From Alphaproteobacteria bacterium (GTDB lineage Bacteria; Pseudomonadota; Alphaproteobacteria; Rickettsiales; UBA8987), in NCBI GenBank assembly GCA_030429725.1, contig JAUIEX010000010.1:1-46046 (forward strand): 46,046 nt of DNA, read 5' to 3'. This document shows, piece by piece, positions 1 to 10,376 of this stretch; position 1 is the first letter of the stretch; each line of letters starts with the position of its first letter. The translations under genes and the position numbers were made by a program. The notes beneath the pieces were generated by a model, which was not told where the DNA came from, searched no databases, and saw nothing but the letters and a program-made list of their open reading frames with translations.

Positions 1-1644
1 CAGCGATTGTTCGTAGGCCTCGCGCGCACTGCTGGGGGTGCCCACCTGAAGTTGCATCGCGCCAATCAGGTTCCACGTGTCAAAGTCTTCGGGGGCCAGC
101 GCAACCGCACGCCGTGCCGCGAGAATGGCGTCTGTCAGACGCGCCGCCCGATACAACAGCCGCGCGTAGGCGCGGTGGTTGTCTGCGGTATCGTCGAAGG
201 GACGCAGTAGCCGTTCGTATTGGTATAGGGCGTCGCGAAGTGTAATCCGGGTCCAGGTGTCGTAGGGTTGCGCGGCGATGCCCAGCGCATCAATGGCCTC
301 GGCTGCTGCGACCACATCGCCATAACGCGCCTCGACGATGGCCAGGCCCAGCCGGGAAGCCGCGTGCGCGGCGTCGATCGCCAGCGCCGATTCATACTCT
401 GCGCGGGCGAGGTCGTACAGCCGATCGTCATGGTACAACTGGCCGCGCAGGAAATGCGTCTCTGCCGTGGTGTTCAGTGCGAGTGCCTTGCCCAGGGCCG
501 CATACGCTTCGCGCCGCTTGGAGGGGCCCACCTTGCCGAGATCCACGCCAAGCTGTTGCCAGGTGGCGGCGTCTTCCGGGGCCAGTTCTACCGCACGCGC
601 GAGTACCTCGGCCGAGAGATCGTAATCTCCCGTCGCCCGAAGCACCGTCGCATAGTCCTTCAACACGCTCAGATCGGTCGCGCGATCCGCGCGGGCCGCA
701 CGATACAGCGCTTGGGCGTCCCGTGCTGCAGCGTCCACCGCTTCTTCCAGCGCGGGGAGTGCGTCCGACGCGCCCTGCGCCATCGCGGCTTCCCGTTGGG
801 ATACCGCCTCGCGGTAGGCCGCCAGTTTCGACGCGGCCTCGTCCAGCGACGTCATCGCCGGTGCCGCCAGCAACACACCCGCCAGCATCATAGAGCCCGC
901 CGTTGGCGCCTGCACGTGCGCATCCGGCAACCAGGTATGGAACGGCCACATTGGCACTTTCACTGCAAATGAAGCAAAGAAGGCCAGCCATAAGAGATTT
1001 TGAATCTGCGGTGCCAGTTCCGGCGCTTTTTGCGTCAGCAGCACGATGTTTGTCGTACCAAACTGCCCGGCCAGATACACAACCGCAATCAATAACAGCA
1101 CCGACCCCGCCAGCGTGTAAAGGAAGAATTTAAATGCGGCATAGACCCGGTTTTCCGCCCCCCAGATACCAATAATCAAGAACATCGGAATCAGCGACGC
1201 TTCAAAGAAGAAATAGAATAACAGGAAATCAAGCGAGGTAAAAACACCAAGGCACAGCGTCTCCAGAATCAAAAACGCCACCATATATTCCCGTGATTGC
1301 AACTTGATGGAGCGCCAACCGGCCAGAATACAAAATGGCATCAGGAACGTTGTCAGCAGCACAAATGCAACCGAAACACCGTCCACCCCTAAATGATAGG
1401 CAATACCAAATTCCTCTACCCATGGAATATATTCAATTAGCTGGTAGCCCGGTTTGTCGGGCTCAAAATAAACCAGCAAAAGCAAGGAAACACAAAAGGT
1501 TGCAATGGTTGTTAAAAGTGCCACATTACGTGCGCGCTCACTCACCACACGGCAATCGGAAGCATGGCGGATAAACAGCATAATCAGCAACGCGCCCGCT
1601 GCCGGAATAAAGGTAATCAATGAAAGGAGTGGAAAATCATTCAT
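1..1644 (-). CDS. nuoM: NuoM N-terminal half joined in frame to a TPR-repeat protein (partial, probable chimera)
   Basis: The ATG at 1644 lies 3 nt after the nuoL stop. Codons 1 to about 259 read as NuoM, the antiporter-like proton-pumping membrane subunit of complex I: several hydrophobic helices, the membrane glutamate in FFFEASLIPMF, the lysine in FAVKVPMWPFHTW, and the family signature LPDAHVQAPTAGS. After LAGVLL (about position 870) NuoM would continue with KLG and seven or so more helices. Instead the frame continues, without a stop to the window edge (548 codons), into soluble alanine/arginine-rich helices with TPR character such as AREAYEQSL and EAYAALGKALALN. GC rises to roughly two thirds in this part. 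The product as written lacks half of NuoM and could not pump normally. I infer a chimeric contig or a recombination junction at a short shared hydrophobic stretch, since LAGVLLAAPA also resembles a signal peptide. nuoN is not seen. Confidence 0.85.
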   Translation of the reverse strand, partial: MNDFPLLSLITFIPAAGALLIMLFIRHASDCRVVSERARNVALLTTIATFCVSLLLLVYFEPDKPGYQLIEYIPWVEEFGIAYHLGVDGVSVAFVLLTTFLMPFCILAGWRSIKLQSREYMVAFLILETLCLGVFTSLDFLLFYFFFEASLIPMFLIIGIWGAENRVYAAFKFFLYTLAGSVLLLIAVVYLAGQFGTTNIVLLTQKAPELAPQIQNLLWLAFFASFAVKVPMWPFHTWLPDAHVQAPTAGSMMLAGVLLAAPAMTSLDEAASKLAAYREAVSQREAAMAQGASDALPALEEAVDAAARDAQALYRAARADRATDLSVLKDYATVLRATGDYDLSAEVLARAVELAPEDAATWQQLGVDLGKVGPSKRREAYAALGKALALNTTAETHFLRGQLYHDDRLYDLARAEYESALAIDAAHAASRLGLAIVEARYGDVVAAAEAIDALGIAAQPYDTWTRITLRDALYQYERLLRPFDDTADNHRAYARLLYRAARLTDAILAARRAVALAPEDFDTWNLIGAMQLQVGTPSSAREAYEQSL

Positions 1645-1647
1645 GCT

Positions 1648-3612
1648 CTAAAACACCCCAAGCAGCAAAAGCCACATCAACCCAAGTAACGCCACCAGCC
1701 CAAGAATCAGTGAAAAAGCATAGTGATAGACATAGCCTGTCTGAACATTACTTGCCCGCACCGCCAGCTGTTTACAGGCTGCCGCAACACCGTTCGGGCC
1801 AAAGCGATCCACAATCCCCACATCACCACGCTTCCAGAAAACCCGGCCAAGCCACCCTGCCGGCAGCACAAACACATAGTGATAAAGTTCATCAATAAAC
1901 CATTTATTCTTCAAGAAGGTAAACAGCCCCGGGATCAGGCGCGAAGCAATACCAGGTAATGTCTTAAATTTGAGATAGCCAAGCCAGGCCGCAATAAAAC
2001 CAACCACGCCCACCACCAGCGGCATTTCCTGTGCCCACACAGGAATATGATGCGCCGCTTCCAGCACATTAAACTCCGCACCAAACATCGTCACCGCGCC
2101 GCGCCAGAAGGTCATCTCCCCTCCAACAATATGGAAATGGTGATAGAAAAATGCGCCCAGCCCCACCGCGCCAACTGCCAGAACGATCAAGGGCAGCGTC
2201 ATAATCAGCGGCGATTCATGCACATGGCTCATCACCTTGCTGCTGGCGCGAGGCTGACCGTGAAAGGTCATAAAAATAAGCCGCCAAGAGTAGAAGGAAG
2301 TCAACAGAGCCGCAACAATCCCAACCCAGTAAGCAAACATCCCCAGCGGATGCCCCCCCTCAGCCCCGGCCGCATAGGCTGAAAAAAGCACCGCATCTTT
2401 TGAATAATATCCCGATAAAGGCGGCCAGCCGATAATGGCCACCGTGCCAATCAGCATCATGGCATAGGTCAACGGCACCTTCCGCCAAATACCACCCATA
2501 TGGCGCATATCCTGCTCATCAGACATCGCATGAATCACACTACCTGCCCCTAAGAAAAGCAGCGCCTTGAAAAAGCCATGCGTAAATAAATGAAACATCC
2601 CGGCGGAATAAGCGGAAACCCCGCACGCAAAAAACATATAGCCCAGCTGCGAACAGGTGGAATAGGCAATCACACGCTTAATATCATTCTGGGTAATGGC
2701 CACCGTCGCGGCAAACAAGGCCGTAAATGCACCCACAAAAGTTACAACCGCCAGCGCCACCGGTGAAAGCTCAAACAGCGGTGAACAACGCGCCACAAGG
2801 AACACGCCCGCCGTGACCATCGTTGCTGCATGAATCAGCGCGGAGACCGGTGTTGGCCCCTCCATCGCATCCGGCAACCAGGTATGCAGACCGAACTGCG
2901 CAGACTTTCCCATCGCTCCGATAAACAGCAAAATACAAGCTAAAGTAATACCATGAATCTCCATCCCAAGGAATTGAAGAACCACATCTTTTTTCGTATT
3001 TGCCAGCCCAAAAATATCGTCAAACCTAACGGAATCAAACAGCAGGTAAAGCGTAAATATCCCCAGCGCCAGCCCAATATCCCCCACGCGGTTCACAATA
3101 AAAGCCTTCATCGCCGCCTTGTTGGCCGATGGTTTTTTATACCAGAATCCAATCAATAAATAAGAGCAAAGCCCAACACCTTCCCAGCCGAAAAAGAGCT
3201 GCACAAAATTATCCGCCGTCACCAGCATCAACATCGCAAAGGTAAATAAAGAGAGATACGCCATAAAGCGCTGCGGGTGAGGATCATGGCTCATATAGCC
3301 GATGGAATAAAGATGCACCATGGCAGAAACACCCGTCACCAGAAGCATCATCAGCGCTGAAAGCACATCCACACGCAAAGCCCAGCTGGATTCAAAACTT
3401 CCCGCCACAATCCAGTTCATCAGATGCACCTGATATTCCTGCCCCTGCCCGGAAACTTTGATAAAAGTTATCACCGCAAGCAATGCCGAAATCACCATCA
3501 AACTTGCGGTTAGAACCTGCGCGGTACGCGCCGTTAAACGCTGGCTATTCAGCCCCACCAGAAGCGCGGCCACCAACGGCAGGAATACAACGGACTTAAT
3601 CACAAATTCCAC
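1648..3612 (-). CDS. nuoL: NADH-quinone oxidoreductase subunit L
   Basis: NuoL is the distal proton-pumping subunit of complex I. The 654-residue product has the usual length and is almost entirely transmembrane. It carries the signatures FFGWEGVGLCSYLLIGFW (with the key glutamate), KSAQFGLHTWLPDAMEGPTPVSALIHAATMV (lysine and discontinuous-helix region) and a later histidine-rich FLHLFTHGFFKALLFLG-like helix near residue 345. The C-terminal part contains the long lateral amphipathic helix region and a final hydrophobic segment. It lies 4 nt downstream of nuoK and directly upstream of nuoM, so it is almost certainly cotranscribed. Nothing in the sequence suggests damage. Confidence 0.98.
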   Translation of the reverse strand: MEFVIKSVVFLPLVAALLVGLNSQRLTARTAQVLTASLMVISALLAVITFIKVSGQGQEYQVHLMNWIVAGSFESSWALRVDVLSALMMLLVTGVSAMVHLYSIGYMSHDPHPQRFMAYLSLFTFAMLMLVTADNFVQLFFGWEGVGLCSYLLIGFWYKKPSANKAAMKAFIVNRVGDIGLALGIFTLYLLFDSVRFDDIFGLANTKKDVVLQFLGMEIHGITLACILLFIGAMGKSAQFGLHTWLPDAMEGPTPVSALIHAATMVTAGVFLVARCSPLFELSPVALAVVTFVGAFTALFAATVAITQNDIKRVIAYSTCSQLGYMFFACGVSAYSAGMFHLFTHGFFKALLFLGAGSVIHAMSDEQDMRHMGGIWRKVPLTYAMMLIGTVAIIGWPPLSGYYSKDAVLFSAYAAGAEGGHPLGMFAYWVGIVAALLTSFYSWRLIFMTFHGQPRASSKVMSHVHESPLIMTLPLIVLAVGAVGLGAFFYHHFHIVGGEMTFWRGAVTMFGAEFNVLEAAHHIPVWAQEMPLVVGVVGFIAAWLGYLKFKTLPGIASRLIPGLFTFLKNKWFIDELYHYVFVLPAGWLGRVFWKRGDVGIVDRFGPNGVAAACKQLAVRASNVQTGYVYHYAFSLILGLVALLGLMWLLLLGVF

Positions 3613-3616
3613 TGGC

Positions 3617-3952
3617 TTATCCTCGCATCCGATTGATCATATCCACCTCAATGGAACCGCGATTGCGGAAATACACCACCAGAATCGCCAGCCCAATTGC
3701 CGCCTCGGCAGCCGCAACCGTCAGGATAAAAAAGGTAAAAACCTGCCCGGCAATATCCCCGGAATAGGAAGAGAAAGTCACAAAATTAATATTGACCGCC
3801 AGCAGCATCAGCTCAATTGACATTAAAATGGTAATCACATTCTTACGGTTCAGGAAAATACCGCACACCCCAATCACAAACAGCAGCACCGCCACCGTCA
3901 GATAATGCAGCATCCCAACTTCCACCCAGGCCGGCAATGTCCACTCCATCAT
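3617..3952 (-). CDS. nuoK: NADH-quinone oxidoreductase subunit K
   Basis: Small three-helix membrane subunit of complex I, related to MrpC antiporter subunits. The two conserved membrane glutamates are visible in [17 protein letters not shown] and [15 protein letters not shown]. The start at 3952 overlaps the nuoJ stop as ATGA, which suggests translational coupling and gives 111 residues. The family is usually about 100 residues and begins near the internal Met at residue 14 ([12 protein letters not shown], start 3913), so the shorter start is a real alternative. It sits between nuoJ and nuoL as in other complex I operons. Confidence 0.96.
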   Translation of the reverse strand: MMEWTLPAWVEVGMLHYLTVAVLLFVIGVCGIFLNRKNVITILMSIELMLLAVNINFVTFSSYSGDIAGQVFTFFILTVAAAEAAIGLAILVVYFRNRGSIEVDMINRMRG

Positions 3953-4557
3953 GAAACCCCCTTACCGGTTGGCACTTTCACCACTTCAATCGTGCGCCTG
4001 GAATCCCGCGAAAGCTGCGTGCCGATATGCTGCCGGCGCACACCATCCCGGCGGCGGAATGTCAGCACAATTGCACCAATCATCGCCACCAGTAGCAACA
4101 GCCCGGAAAGCTGAAATGCCAGGAAATAATCGGTATAAAGCACGCGCCCAATCTCATGTGCATTGCTGGTTTGATAAACCGCCTTGAGCGTGTAATGCGC
4201 ATCCTCCGGCAGCACCGCCATGCTGTATTTCAGCGCCATATAAATCTGAACAAACAAAATGACCGCCACCAAAATTCCCAGCGGCAAATAGCGCATGGCA
4301 CCTTCCTTCATCCGCGCAAAATTGATGTTCAGCATCATCACCACAAACAGGAACAGCACCGCCACCGCACCCACATAAACAATCACAATCAGCATCGCGA
4401 TCATCTCCGCGCCCAGCAAAATAAACAAGGCGGCAGAGTTAAAAAATGCAAAGATCAACAACAGCACCGAATGCACCGGATTGCGCACGGCAATCACCCC
4501 CATCGCCGATGCCAGCATCAGGCCGCTAAAAAAGAAAAATAGTAGGTTGGCTACCAT
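3949..4557 (-). CDS. nuoJ: NADH-quinone oxidoreductase subunit J
   Basis: NuoJ is a five-helix membrane subunit of complex I. It contains the helix that switches between alpha and pi-bulge conformations and couples quinone chemistry to the proton path. The conserved N-terminal region around [20 protein letters not shown] and the [19 protein letters not shown] helix are clear. The 202-residue length is typical. The C-terminal tail is hydrophilic ([12 protein letters not shown]). It overlaps nuoK by 4 nt and follows nuoI by 38 nt. Confidence 0.97.
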   Translation of the reverse strand: MVANLLFFFFSGLMLASAMGVIAVRNPVHSVLLLIFAFFNSAALFILLGAEMIAMLIVIVYVGAVAVLFLFVVMMLNINFARMKEGAMRYLPLGILVAVILFVQIYMALKYSMAVLPEDAHYTLKAVYQTSNAHEIGRVLYTDYFLAFQLSGLLLLVAMIGAIVLTFRRRDGVRRQHIGTQLSRDSRRTIEVVKVPTGKGVS

Positions 4558-4595
4558 GCCACTCCTTGCGTTTTAAACCAGTTCTATGCTGCGTC

Positions 4596-5078
4596 TTAAC
4601 GGTACGCCGCATCCTTTTCAAGGCGCATGGCCAGCTCGCTTTCCCAGCGCTCACCATTCGCCAATAATTTCGTCTTGTTATACAACAATTCTTCGTGTGT
4701 TTCGGTGGCATATTCAAAATTTGGCCCCTCCACAATGGCATCCACCGGACACGCCTCTTCACAAAAACCACAATAAATGCACTTGGTCATATCAATATCG
4801 TAACGCGTGGTGCGGCGCGAACCATCCGCCCGCTCTTCCGCTTCAATCGTAATAGCCTGCGCCGGGCAGATCGCTTCACATAATTTACAGGCAATGCAAC
4901 GCTCCTCCCCGTTCGGGTAGCGTCGCAGCGCATGCTCGCCACGGAAACGCGGACTGATCGGCCCTTTCTCATAAGGGTAGTTAATCGTTGCCTTGCGCTT
5001 GAACATATACATGAAGGTCAGCGCCATGCCTTTAATAATCTCAAACAGGAAAAAACGATGTGCGGATTGAAAAATCAT
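4596..5078 (-). CDS. nuoI: NADH-quinone oxidoreductase subunit I (two 4Fe-4S clusters)
   Basis: Peripheral-arm subunit carrying clusters N6a and N6b, which pass electrons from NuoG towards NuoB. Two ferredoxin motifs are visible, [16 protein letters not shown] and [16 protein letters not shown], each CxxCxxCxxxCP. The N-terminus is the short amphipathic and hydrophobic anchor seen in the mitochondrial TYKY homologue, followed by [20 protein letters not shown], a strongly alphaproteobacterial/mitochondrial signature. The 160-residue length is normal. It starts 3 nt after nuoH ends. Confidence 0.98.
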   Translation of the reverse strand: MIFQSAHRFFLFEIIKGMALTFMYMFKRKATINYPYEKGPISPRFRGEHALRRYPNGEERCIACKLCEAICPAQAITIEAEERADGSRRTTRYDIDMTKCIYCGFCEEACPVDAIVEGPNFEYATETHEELLYNKTKLLANGERWESELAMRLEKDAAYR

Positions 5079-5081
5079 AAC

Positions 5082-6101
5082 TTACCCCGGCAACTGATCA
5101 GTATAGAGTAAATAGCCGGACACCAGCACCACCCAGATCAACGATAAGGGCAGAAACACTTTCCAGCCCAGGCGCATCAGCTGGTCATAGCGATAGCGCG
5201 GCAGCGCGGCACGCACCCAAAGGAACACAAATAACAGAAATGATATCTTCAAAATCAACCAGATCGCACCCGGAATGGCATTGAACACAGCAATATCCAC
5301 AGGCGGCAGCCAACCACCCAAAAACAGGATGGCGGTCATCGCACTCATCAGAATCATGTTGGCATATTCGCCCAGAAAGAACAGCGCAAATGTCATCGAT
5401 GAATATTCCACATTAAAGCCGGAAACCAGCTCCGCCTCCGCCTCCGGCAGGTCAAACGGATGGCGGTTCGTTTCCGCCAACGCCGATACAAAAAATACGA
5501 TAAACATCGGAAATAAAAGGCCAAAAGCAAACCACCCCTCTTTCTGCGCCAGCACAATATCTGATAAATTCAGCGACCCAACATAAAGCAACACCGTAAT
5601 CACCACCAGCCCGATGGAAACCTCATAGCTCACCATCTGCGCAGCGGAGCGAATCGCGCCTAGAAAAGCATAGGTAGAATTACTCGCCCAGCCGGCCATG
5701 ATAATGCCGTAAACCCCAAGCGACGAAACCGCAAATAGATACAGCACCCCAACATTAATATCCGCCAGCACCATGCCCTGACCAAACGGAATTACCGCCC
5801 AGCCGATCAACGCCAAGATAAAGGTAATCATCGGCGCTAAAATAAAAACTACCGGGTTCGCACGGGTGGGAATCACCAGCTCTTTGAGCATCAGTTTCAG
5901 CCCGTCCGCCAATGGCTGAAGCAAGCCAAAAGGGCCGGTCACATTCGGCCCTTTGCGAAGCTGCATCGCCGCAATCACTTTACGTTCCGCCAGCGTCAGA
6001 TAGGCCACCGCGCCCAGCAAAGGCAGCACAATGCACAGAATCTTCACCAGCATCCAGATCACCGGAAAATCATAGAAAAATTGCTGCAGAATTTCCGGCA
6101 T
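5082..6101 (-). CDS. nuoH: NADH-quinone oxidoreductase subunit H
   Basis: NuoH is the eight-helix membrane subunit that forms the entry of the quinone cavity with NuoB and NuoD. Conserved stretches include [51 protein letters not shown] and the C-terminal [16 protein letters not shown], all in the matrix/cytoplasm-facing loops of the family. The length is normal at 339 residues. The ATG overlaps the nuoG stop by one base (TGATG), indicating coupled translation. Confidence 0.98.
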   Translation of the reverse strand: MPEILQQFFYDFPVIWMLVKILCIVLPLLGAVAYLTLAERKVIAAMQLRKGPNVTGPFGLLQPLADGLKLMLKELVIPTRANPVVFILAPMITFILALIGWAVIPFGQGMVLADINVGVLYLFAVSSLGVYGIIMAGWASNSTYAFLGAIRSAAQMVSYEVSIGLVVITVLLYVGSLNLSDIVLAQKEGWFAFGLLFPMFIVFFVSALAETNRHPFDLPEAEAELVSGFNVEYSSMTFALFFLGEYANMILMSAMTAILFLGGWLPPVDIAVFNAIPGAIWLILKISFLLFVFLWVRAALPRYRYDQLMRLGWKVFLPLSLIWVVLVSGYLLYTDQLPG

Positions 6102-8173
6102 CAGGCAGCCTCTTTTTCCTGAAGATGACGGTTGCCATCCACCAGCTCATCCACGCAACGCGCCATCGTCCGCGACGCACGCGTTATCGGGCATGTCTGG
6201 TAAAAATTCGCTACAAAACTTCCAACTGCACCCTCTTTGACTGCGCCCACTTTACCGTCATATGGCTGCCAAATGGCCTTAGCAATTTCACCCTGAACCG
6301 AAAATGCAGAAGATATTGCTCCCAGACGCTCACGAATATCGGAGAGGTTGGCCACGCCGGAATGAATTTCAAGCTGCGTCAATAATAACAGAAGAATCTC
6401 CACATCATCTTTCGCCTCACCCGGTGGGAAAACCGCGCGCCGCGTACGCTGCAAGCGCCCTTCCGTATTCAGATACGTGCCATATTTTTCCGTATAGGCC
6501 GCGCCCGGAAGAATCACATCCGCATTCGCCGCGCCCACGTCACCATGGCTGCCCTGATAGATCACAAACGCCTTCTTCATCCGATCCACCGGCACCTCAT
6601 CCGCGCCCAGCAGGAACATCACATCCATATCTCCGCCTTCGGAAAGCTTCAGCATCTGCGCCACATCTTTACCACCACGCCCCGGCACCAACCCTAATTC
6701 CAGCCCGGCCACCCGGCTGGCCGCATGATGCAGCACATTAAACCCATTCCAGCCTTTACCAACCACGCCCAGCTTTTCACACAGCGTCACCACCTTCGCC
6801 AAAATCGCCAGACTATCCGTTCGATTAAGCGCCGCACTACCCAGAATCACCATCGGGTTTTTAGCTTTCTTCAGCAGCTTGGCAAATTCATGCTTTCCGG
6901 CAGTAAATTCCTCAAGAATTTTAAGACTTTGCCCAAGATTTTTTGCCGGATAGGTTAAATCCGCCGCTTCACCAATCACCGCCACCGGAAAATTTCCCTT
7001 CAGGCTGCGCTTACGAATCCGCGCATTTAACACCGCCGCTTCTTTACGTGGATTGGCACCAATAATCAGCAGCGCATCCGCCTCTTCAATGCCACCAATC
7101 GTCGTATTAAATAAATGATGCGCCCGCACCTTGCCATCCAGCACCATGCCATCCTGACGGCAATCCAGATTCGGAGATTTCAAACCATCAAACAACGCTT
7201 TCAACAGGAACATGCTCTCCGCATCTGCCTGATCACCCACAATACCGCCAATCTTTTTCGGATCGGCTTTTTTCAGCCGTCGCACCACCTCCGCCATGGC
7301 CTCATCCCAGCTCACCGGCTGCAATTTACCCTTCTTACGCAAATAAGGGCGATCCAGACGCTGTGCCTTCAACCCATCATAAGAAAAGCGCACCTTATCG
7401 GAAATCCACTCCTCATTCACATCCTCGTTCAGGCCAGGCAAAATCCGCATCACCTCATTCCCACGGGAATCCACACGGATATTACTCCCCACCGCGTCCA
7501 GCACATCCACGGAATAAGTCTTTGTTAATTCCCAACTTCGCGCCTTAAAAGCATAAGGCTTGCTGGTTAATGCCCCCACCGGGCATAAATCAATAATATT
7601 TCCGGAAAGCTCGGAAGTCAGCCCCTGCTCAATAAAGGTTCCCACTTCCATATTCTCACCGCGACCCGTTGCGCCAAGCTGCGCCACGCCCGCCACATCA
7701 TCCATAAAACGAACACAACGCGTACAGTGAATACACCGCGTCATATGCGTTTTAATCAGCGGCCCCATATATTTATCTTTCACCGCACGTTTGTTTTCAT
7801 CATAACGGTTTTCACCGCGACCATAGAACATGGCCTGATCCTGCAAATCACACTCACCGCCCTGATCACAGATCGGACAATCCAACGGGTGGTTAATCAG
7901 CAGAAATTCCATCACCCCTTCGCGTGCCTTTTTCACCATCGGCGTGTTCGTCCAGATGTCCATCCCCTCACCGGCGGGCATCGCGCAACTGGCAGCAGGC
8001 TTCGGCGGGCCGCCTTTGATTTCCACCAGACACATCCGGCAATTTCCGGCAATTTCCAGCCGCTCATGGTAACAAAAACGTGGAATTTCTTCGCCGGCAA
8101 GTTCACACACCTGCAACACCGTCATGCCCGGATCAAACTCAATTTCTTCACCATTCACCAGTGCTTTTGGCAT
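6101..8173 (-). CDS. nuoG: NADH-quinone oxidoreductase subunit G
   Basis: Large iron-sulfur subunit of the complex I peripheral arm. An N-terminal 2Fe-2S ferredoxin domain shows [16 protein letters not shown] 4Fe-4S His-Cys motif follows ([17 protein letters not shown]), then a two-cluster domain ([10 protein letters not shown], later [10 protein letters not shown]) and a molybdopterin-oxidoreductase-like domain to about residue 640. The 690-residue length matches the short mitochondrial/alphaproteobacterial type, not the longer E. coli form. A Shine-Dalgarno AAGGTGG lies a few bases before the ATG. Two unrelated genes separate it from nuoF upstream. Confidence 0.97.
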   Translation of the reverse strand: MPKALVNGEEIEFDPGMTVLQVCELAGEEIPRFCYHERLEIAGNCRMCLVEIKGGPPKPAASCAMPAGEGMDIWTNTPMVKKAREGVMEFLLINHPLDCPICDQGGECDLQDQAMFYGRGENRYDENKRAVKDKYMGPLIKTHMTRCIHCTRCVRFMDDVAGVAQLGATGRGENMEVGTFIEQGLTSELSGNIIDLCPVGALTSKPYAFKARSWELTKTYSVDVLDAVGSNIRVDSRGNEVMRILPGLNEDVNEEWISDKVRFSYDGLKAQRLDRPYLRKKGKLQPVSWDEAMAEVVRRLKKADPKKIGGIVGDQADAESMFLLKALFDGLKSPNLDCRQDGMVLDGKVRAHHLFNTTIGGIEEADALLIIGANPRKEAAVLNARIRKRSLKGNFPVAVIGEAADLTYPAKNLGQSLKILEEFTAGKHEFAKLLKKAKNPMVILGSAALNRTDSLAILAKVVTLCEKLGVVGKGWNGFNVLHHAASRVAGLELGLVPGRGGKDVAQMLKLSEGGDMDVMFLLGADEVPVDRMKKAFVIYQGSHGDVGAANADVILPGAAYTEKYGTYLNTEGRLQRTRRAVFPPGEAKDDVEILLLLLTQLEIHSGVANLSDIRERLGAISSAFSVQGEIAKAIWQPYDGKVGAVKEGAVGSFVANFYQTCPITRASRTMARCVDELVDGNRHLQEKEAA

Positions 8174-8234
8174 ATCCCACCTTATGCTTTTTGCTGTCGC
8201 TTTTAACTACGAAGTTTTGTCCGCTTTATCAAGC

Positions 8235-8678
8235 TTAATCCCAGCTGAAGCCACCAAACCAGCGCACGGCACGATAGACCATGCGACGTTTTGGCTTCGA
8301 TACGCCGGATTCTCGCATCATCCGAGCAAAAAGCTTATCGGCAGCCTCGCGCGCCCAAACGGCTAATACCGGCTTCCACTTTGCTTTTCCTATCTTAAAT
8401 TGATAGCTTTCATCGGGCAGCTTTCCCTTATGGGCATAGATCCAATCATGCACCAAAGCAGGCGCACGCATCAACCCATCTGGCGTAATGCCAGAAAGCG
8501 ACCATGCAATGCGCGGCACACTTGCGCCGTCATACATAAACCCTTCCGGGACCACGATTTTATACTGAACCTTTCCACCTTCCTGTTCAATTTCCCATTG
8601 ATACACATACTGCTTTGCCAGCATGTACATCTTTTCACTTACCGGAATATTGAAGACGGGAGGTGGGGGATTGGTCAT
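8235..8678 (-). CDS. DUF1353 family protein inserted in the nuo operon
   Basis: A 147-residue protein with the DUF1353 signature: a beta-rich N-terminus, then VPEGFMYDGASVPRIAW, and an invariant histidine-aspartate in APALVHDWIYAHKG. The family is common in phage and phage-derived loci, and its function is unknown to me. No signal peptide or membrane helix is apparent, although the basic C-terminus (KPKRRMVYRAVRWFGG) could bind membrane or nucleic acid. It lies in the same orientation between nuoG (61-nt gap) and the small gene at 8694. No Shine-Dalgarno is evident. It is not a known complex I subunit, so an assembly or accessory role is only a guess from position. Confidence 0.85.
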   Translation of the reverse strand: MTNPPPPVFNIPVSEKMYMLAKQYVYQWEIEQEGGKVQYKIVVPEGFMYDGASVPRIAWSLSGITPDGLMRAPALVHDWIYAHKGKLPDESYQFKIGKAKWKPVLAVWAREAADKLFARMMRESGVSKPKRRMVYRAVRWFGGFSWD

Positions 8679-8693
8679 TTTATTTAAGTAGTG

Positions 8694-9026
8694 CTAAGGG
8701 GCCCTATCAATAGACTCAACCACGCCTTGGGCTTTATTAATCACAATTTGCGAGTGGGGGGTAATTTCAAAATTGGCCGCTTTAAGCGCAGCTAATCCTT
8801 CCCTTAAACTATCTACCGATGGAATATTATAAAAAATGGTTGTAGTACCAGCCTCATCATTTGGTTTCTCACCTTTAGAGCTTGGAAAATTCTTATTTAA
8901 AAGACCGCGAAGAGACCAACCCCCGCTAACTTCATTTAGATCAACATTAACTAGAGTTATCTCAATAGGACTTTTATCAAGTCGAGGATAATCACCAGAT
9001 TTATATACTTGAATTTCAATAGCCAT
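8694..9026 (-). CDS. Hypothetical 110-residue protein inserted in the nuo operon
   Basis: I do not recognise this family. The product is soluble, without signal peptide or membrane helix. It begins MAIEIQVYKSGDYPRLD and contains a predicted beta-alpha-beta stretch around SVDSLREGLAALKAANFEI. A strong Shine-Dalgarno (AAGGGGG) lies about 6-8 nt upstream of the ATG, supporting expression. By eye the DNA is clearly richer in A+T than the adjacent nuo genes, which suggests recent acquisition together with the DUF1353 gene 15 nt downstream. It is in the direction of the operon and would be cotranscribed. Confidence 0.75.
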   Translation of the reverse strand: MAIEIQVYKSGDYPRLDKSPIEITLVNVDLNEVSGGWSLRGLLNKNFPSSKGEKPNDEAGTTTIFYNIPSVDSLREGLAALKAANFEITPHSQIVINKAQGVVESIDRAP

Positions 9027-9088
9027 AAAATACCCCCTTTTAACTTAAGAATATGCTTTTAATATCGCGTTGCAAAGCCTTTTCCTCC

Positions 9089-10369
9089 TTAAGCAGCTTT
9101 TTGCTGCTGCTTCATCCGCGCTTCAATCTCATGGCGGAAATGGCGAATCAAACCCTGAATCGGCCATGCCGCCGCGTCACCCAGCGCGCAGATCGTGTGC
9201 CCTTCCACCTGCTTGGTCACATCCAGCAGATCATCAATCTCAGATTTTTCCGCCTCCCCTTTCACCAGCCGCTGCATCACACGCCACATCCAGCCCGTGC
9301 CCTCACGGCATGGCGTGCATTGCCCGCAGGATTCGTGGTAATAAAAATGGCTTAACCGCTCAATCGCCTGAATAATATCCGTCGATTTATCCATCACAAT
9401 CACCCCTGCCGTGCCAAGGCCGGATTGCACCCCGCGCAAACTATCAAAATCCATCGTGATCGTATCGCAAATATCCTTCGGCAGCACCGGCACGGAAGAC
9501 CCGCCCGGAATCACCGCCAGCAGATTATCCCAACCGCCGCGCACACCGCCGGCATGTTTCTCAATCAGCTCTTTGAGCGGAATTCCCATCTCCTCTTCCA
9601 CATTGCATGGCCGCTCCACATGCCCGGAAATACAGAAAATTTTCGTCCCCGTATTGTTCTCCTTACCCAGCCCGGCAAACCATTTACCACCACGGCGCAG
9701 AATGGTTGGCACCACCGCAATCGTTTCCACATTATTCACCGTGGTTGGGCAGCCATAAAGCCCCACACCGGCCGGAAATGGCGGCTTCAGGCGCGGCTGG
9801 CCTTTCTTGCCCTCCAGGCTTTCAATCAGCGCCGTCTCTTCACCGCAAATATAAGCCCCGGCACCGCGATGCAGATACACATCAAAATCATAGCCGGATT
9901 TGCACGCATTCTTGCCAATCAGCCCCTCCGCATAAGCCTCATCAACTGCCTTCTGAATCGCAGAGGCCTCATTGTAATATTCCCCGCGAATGTAAATATA
10001 AGCCGCGCAGGCATGCATCGCCACGCCGGCCAGCAGGCAGCCTTCCACCAATTTATGCGGATCATGACGCAAAATATCCCGGTCTTTACACGTGCCCGGC
10101 TCCGATTCATCCGCATTAACCACCAGATAAGAAGGCTTGTCACCTTTTTGCTCCGGCTTGGGCATAAAGCTCCACTTCAACCCGGTTGGAAAGCCCGCGC
10201 CGCCGCGTCCGCGTAAGCCTGAGGCCTTCACCTCATCAATAATCCACTCATAGCCTTTTTTGATGAACTTCGCCGTGCCATCCCAGTCACCGCGCCCTTT
10301 GGCAGCCGCCAAACCGGCTGGCTCCGCACCATAAAGATTAGTAAAAATACGATCTGAATCTTTCAGCAT
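9089..10369 (-). CDS. nuoF: NADH-quinone oxidoreductase subunit F (NADH/FMN binding)
   Basis: The electron-input subunit of complex I. It binds NADH and FMN and holds 4Fe-4S cluster N3. The glycine-rich motif [16 protein letters not shown] (FMN/NADH site), [13 protein letters not shown], the [19 protein letters not shown] segment and the cluster motif [15 protein letters not shown] followed by a distal cysteine in [13 protein letters not shown] are all present. The 426-residue length is standard, and the long [10 protein letters not shown]-type loop ([14 protein letters not shown]) is intact. It follows nuoE by 7 nt. Confidence 0.98.
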   Translation of the reverse strand: MLKDSDRIFTNLYGAEPAGLAAAKGRGDWDGTAKFIKKGYEWIIDEVKASGLRGRGGAGFPTGLKWSFMPKPEQKGDKPSYLVVNADESEPGTCKDRDILRHDPHKLVEGCLLAGVAMHACAAYIYIRGEYYNEASAIQKAVDEAYAEGLIGKNACKSGYDFDVYLHRGAGAYICGEETALIESLEGKKGQPRLKPPFPAGVGLYGCPTTVNNVETIAVVPTILRRGGKWFAGLGKENNTGTKIFCISGHVERPCNVEEEMGIPLKELIEKHAGGVRGGWDNLLAVIPGGSSVPVLPKDICDTITMDFDSLRGVQSGLGTAGVIVMDKSTDIIQAIERLSHFYYHESCGQCTPCREGTGWMWRVMQRLVKGEAEKSEIDDLLDVTKQVEGHTICALGDAAAWPIQGLIRHFRHEIEARMKQQQKAA

Positions 10370-10376
10370 ATCTCAC

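Noticed and set aside
428-991. Minus-strand 187-codon frame, glycine/arginine-rich
   Set aside because: It is a shifted shadow of the NuoM-TPR frame in GC-rich DNA, with low-complexity composition.
8235-9026. Prophage remnant
   Set aside because: Only one gene has phage affinity, and there is no integrase, attachment repeat or structural gene nearby.
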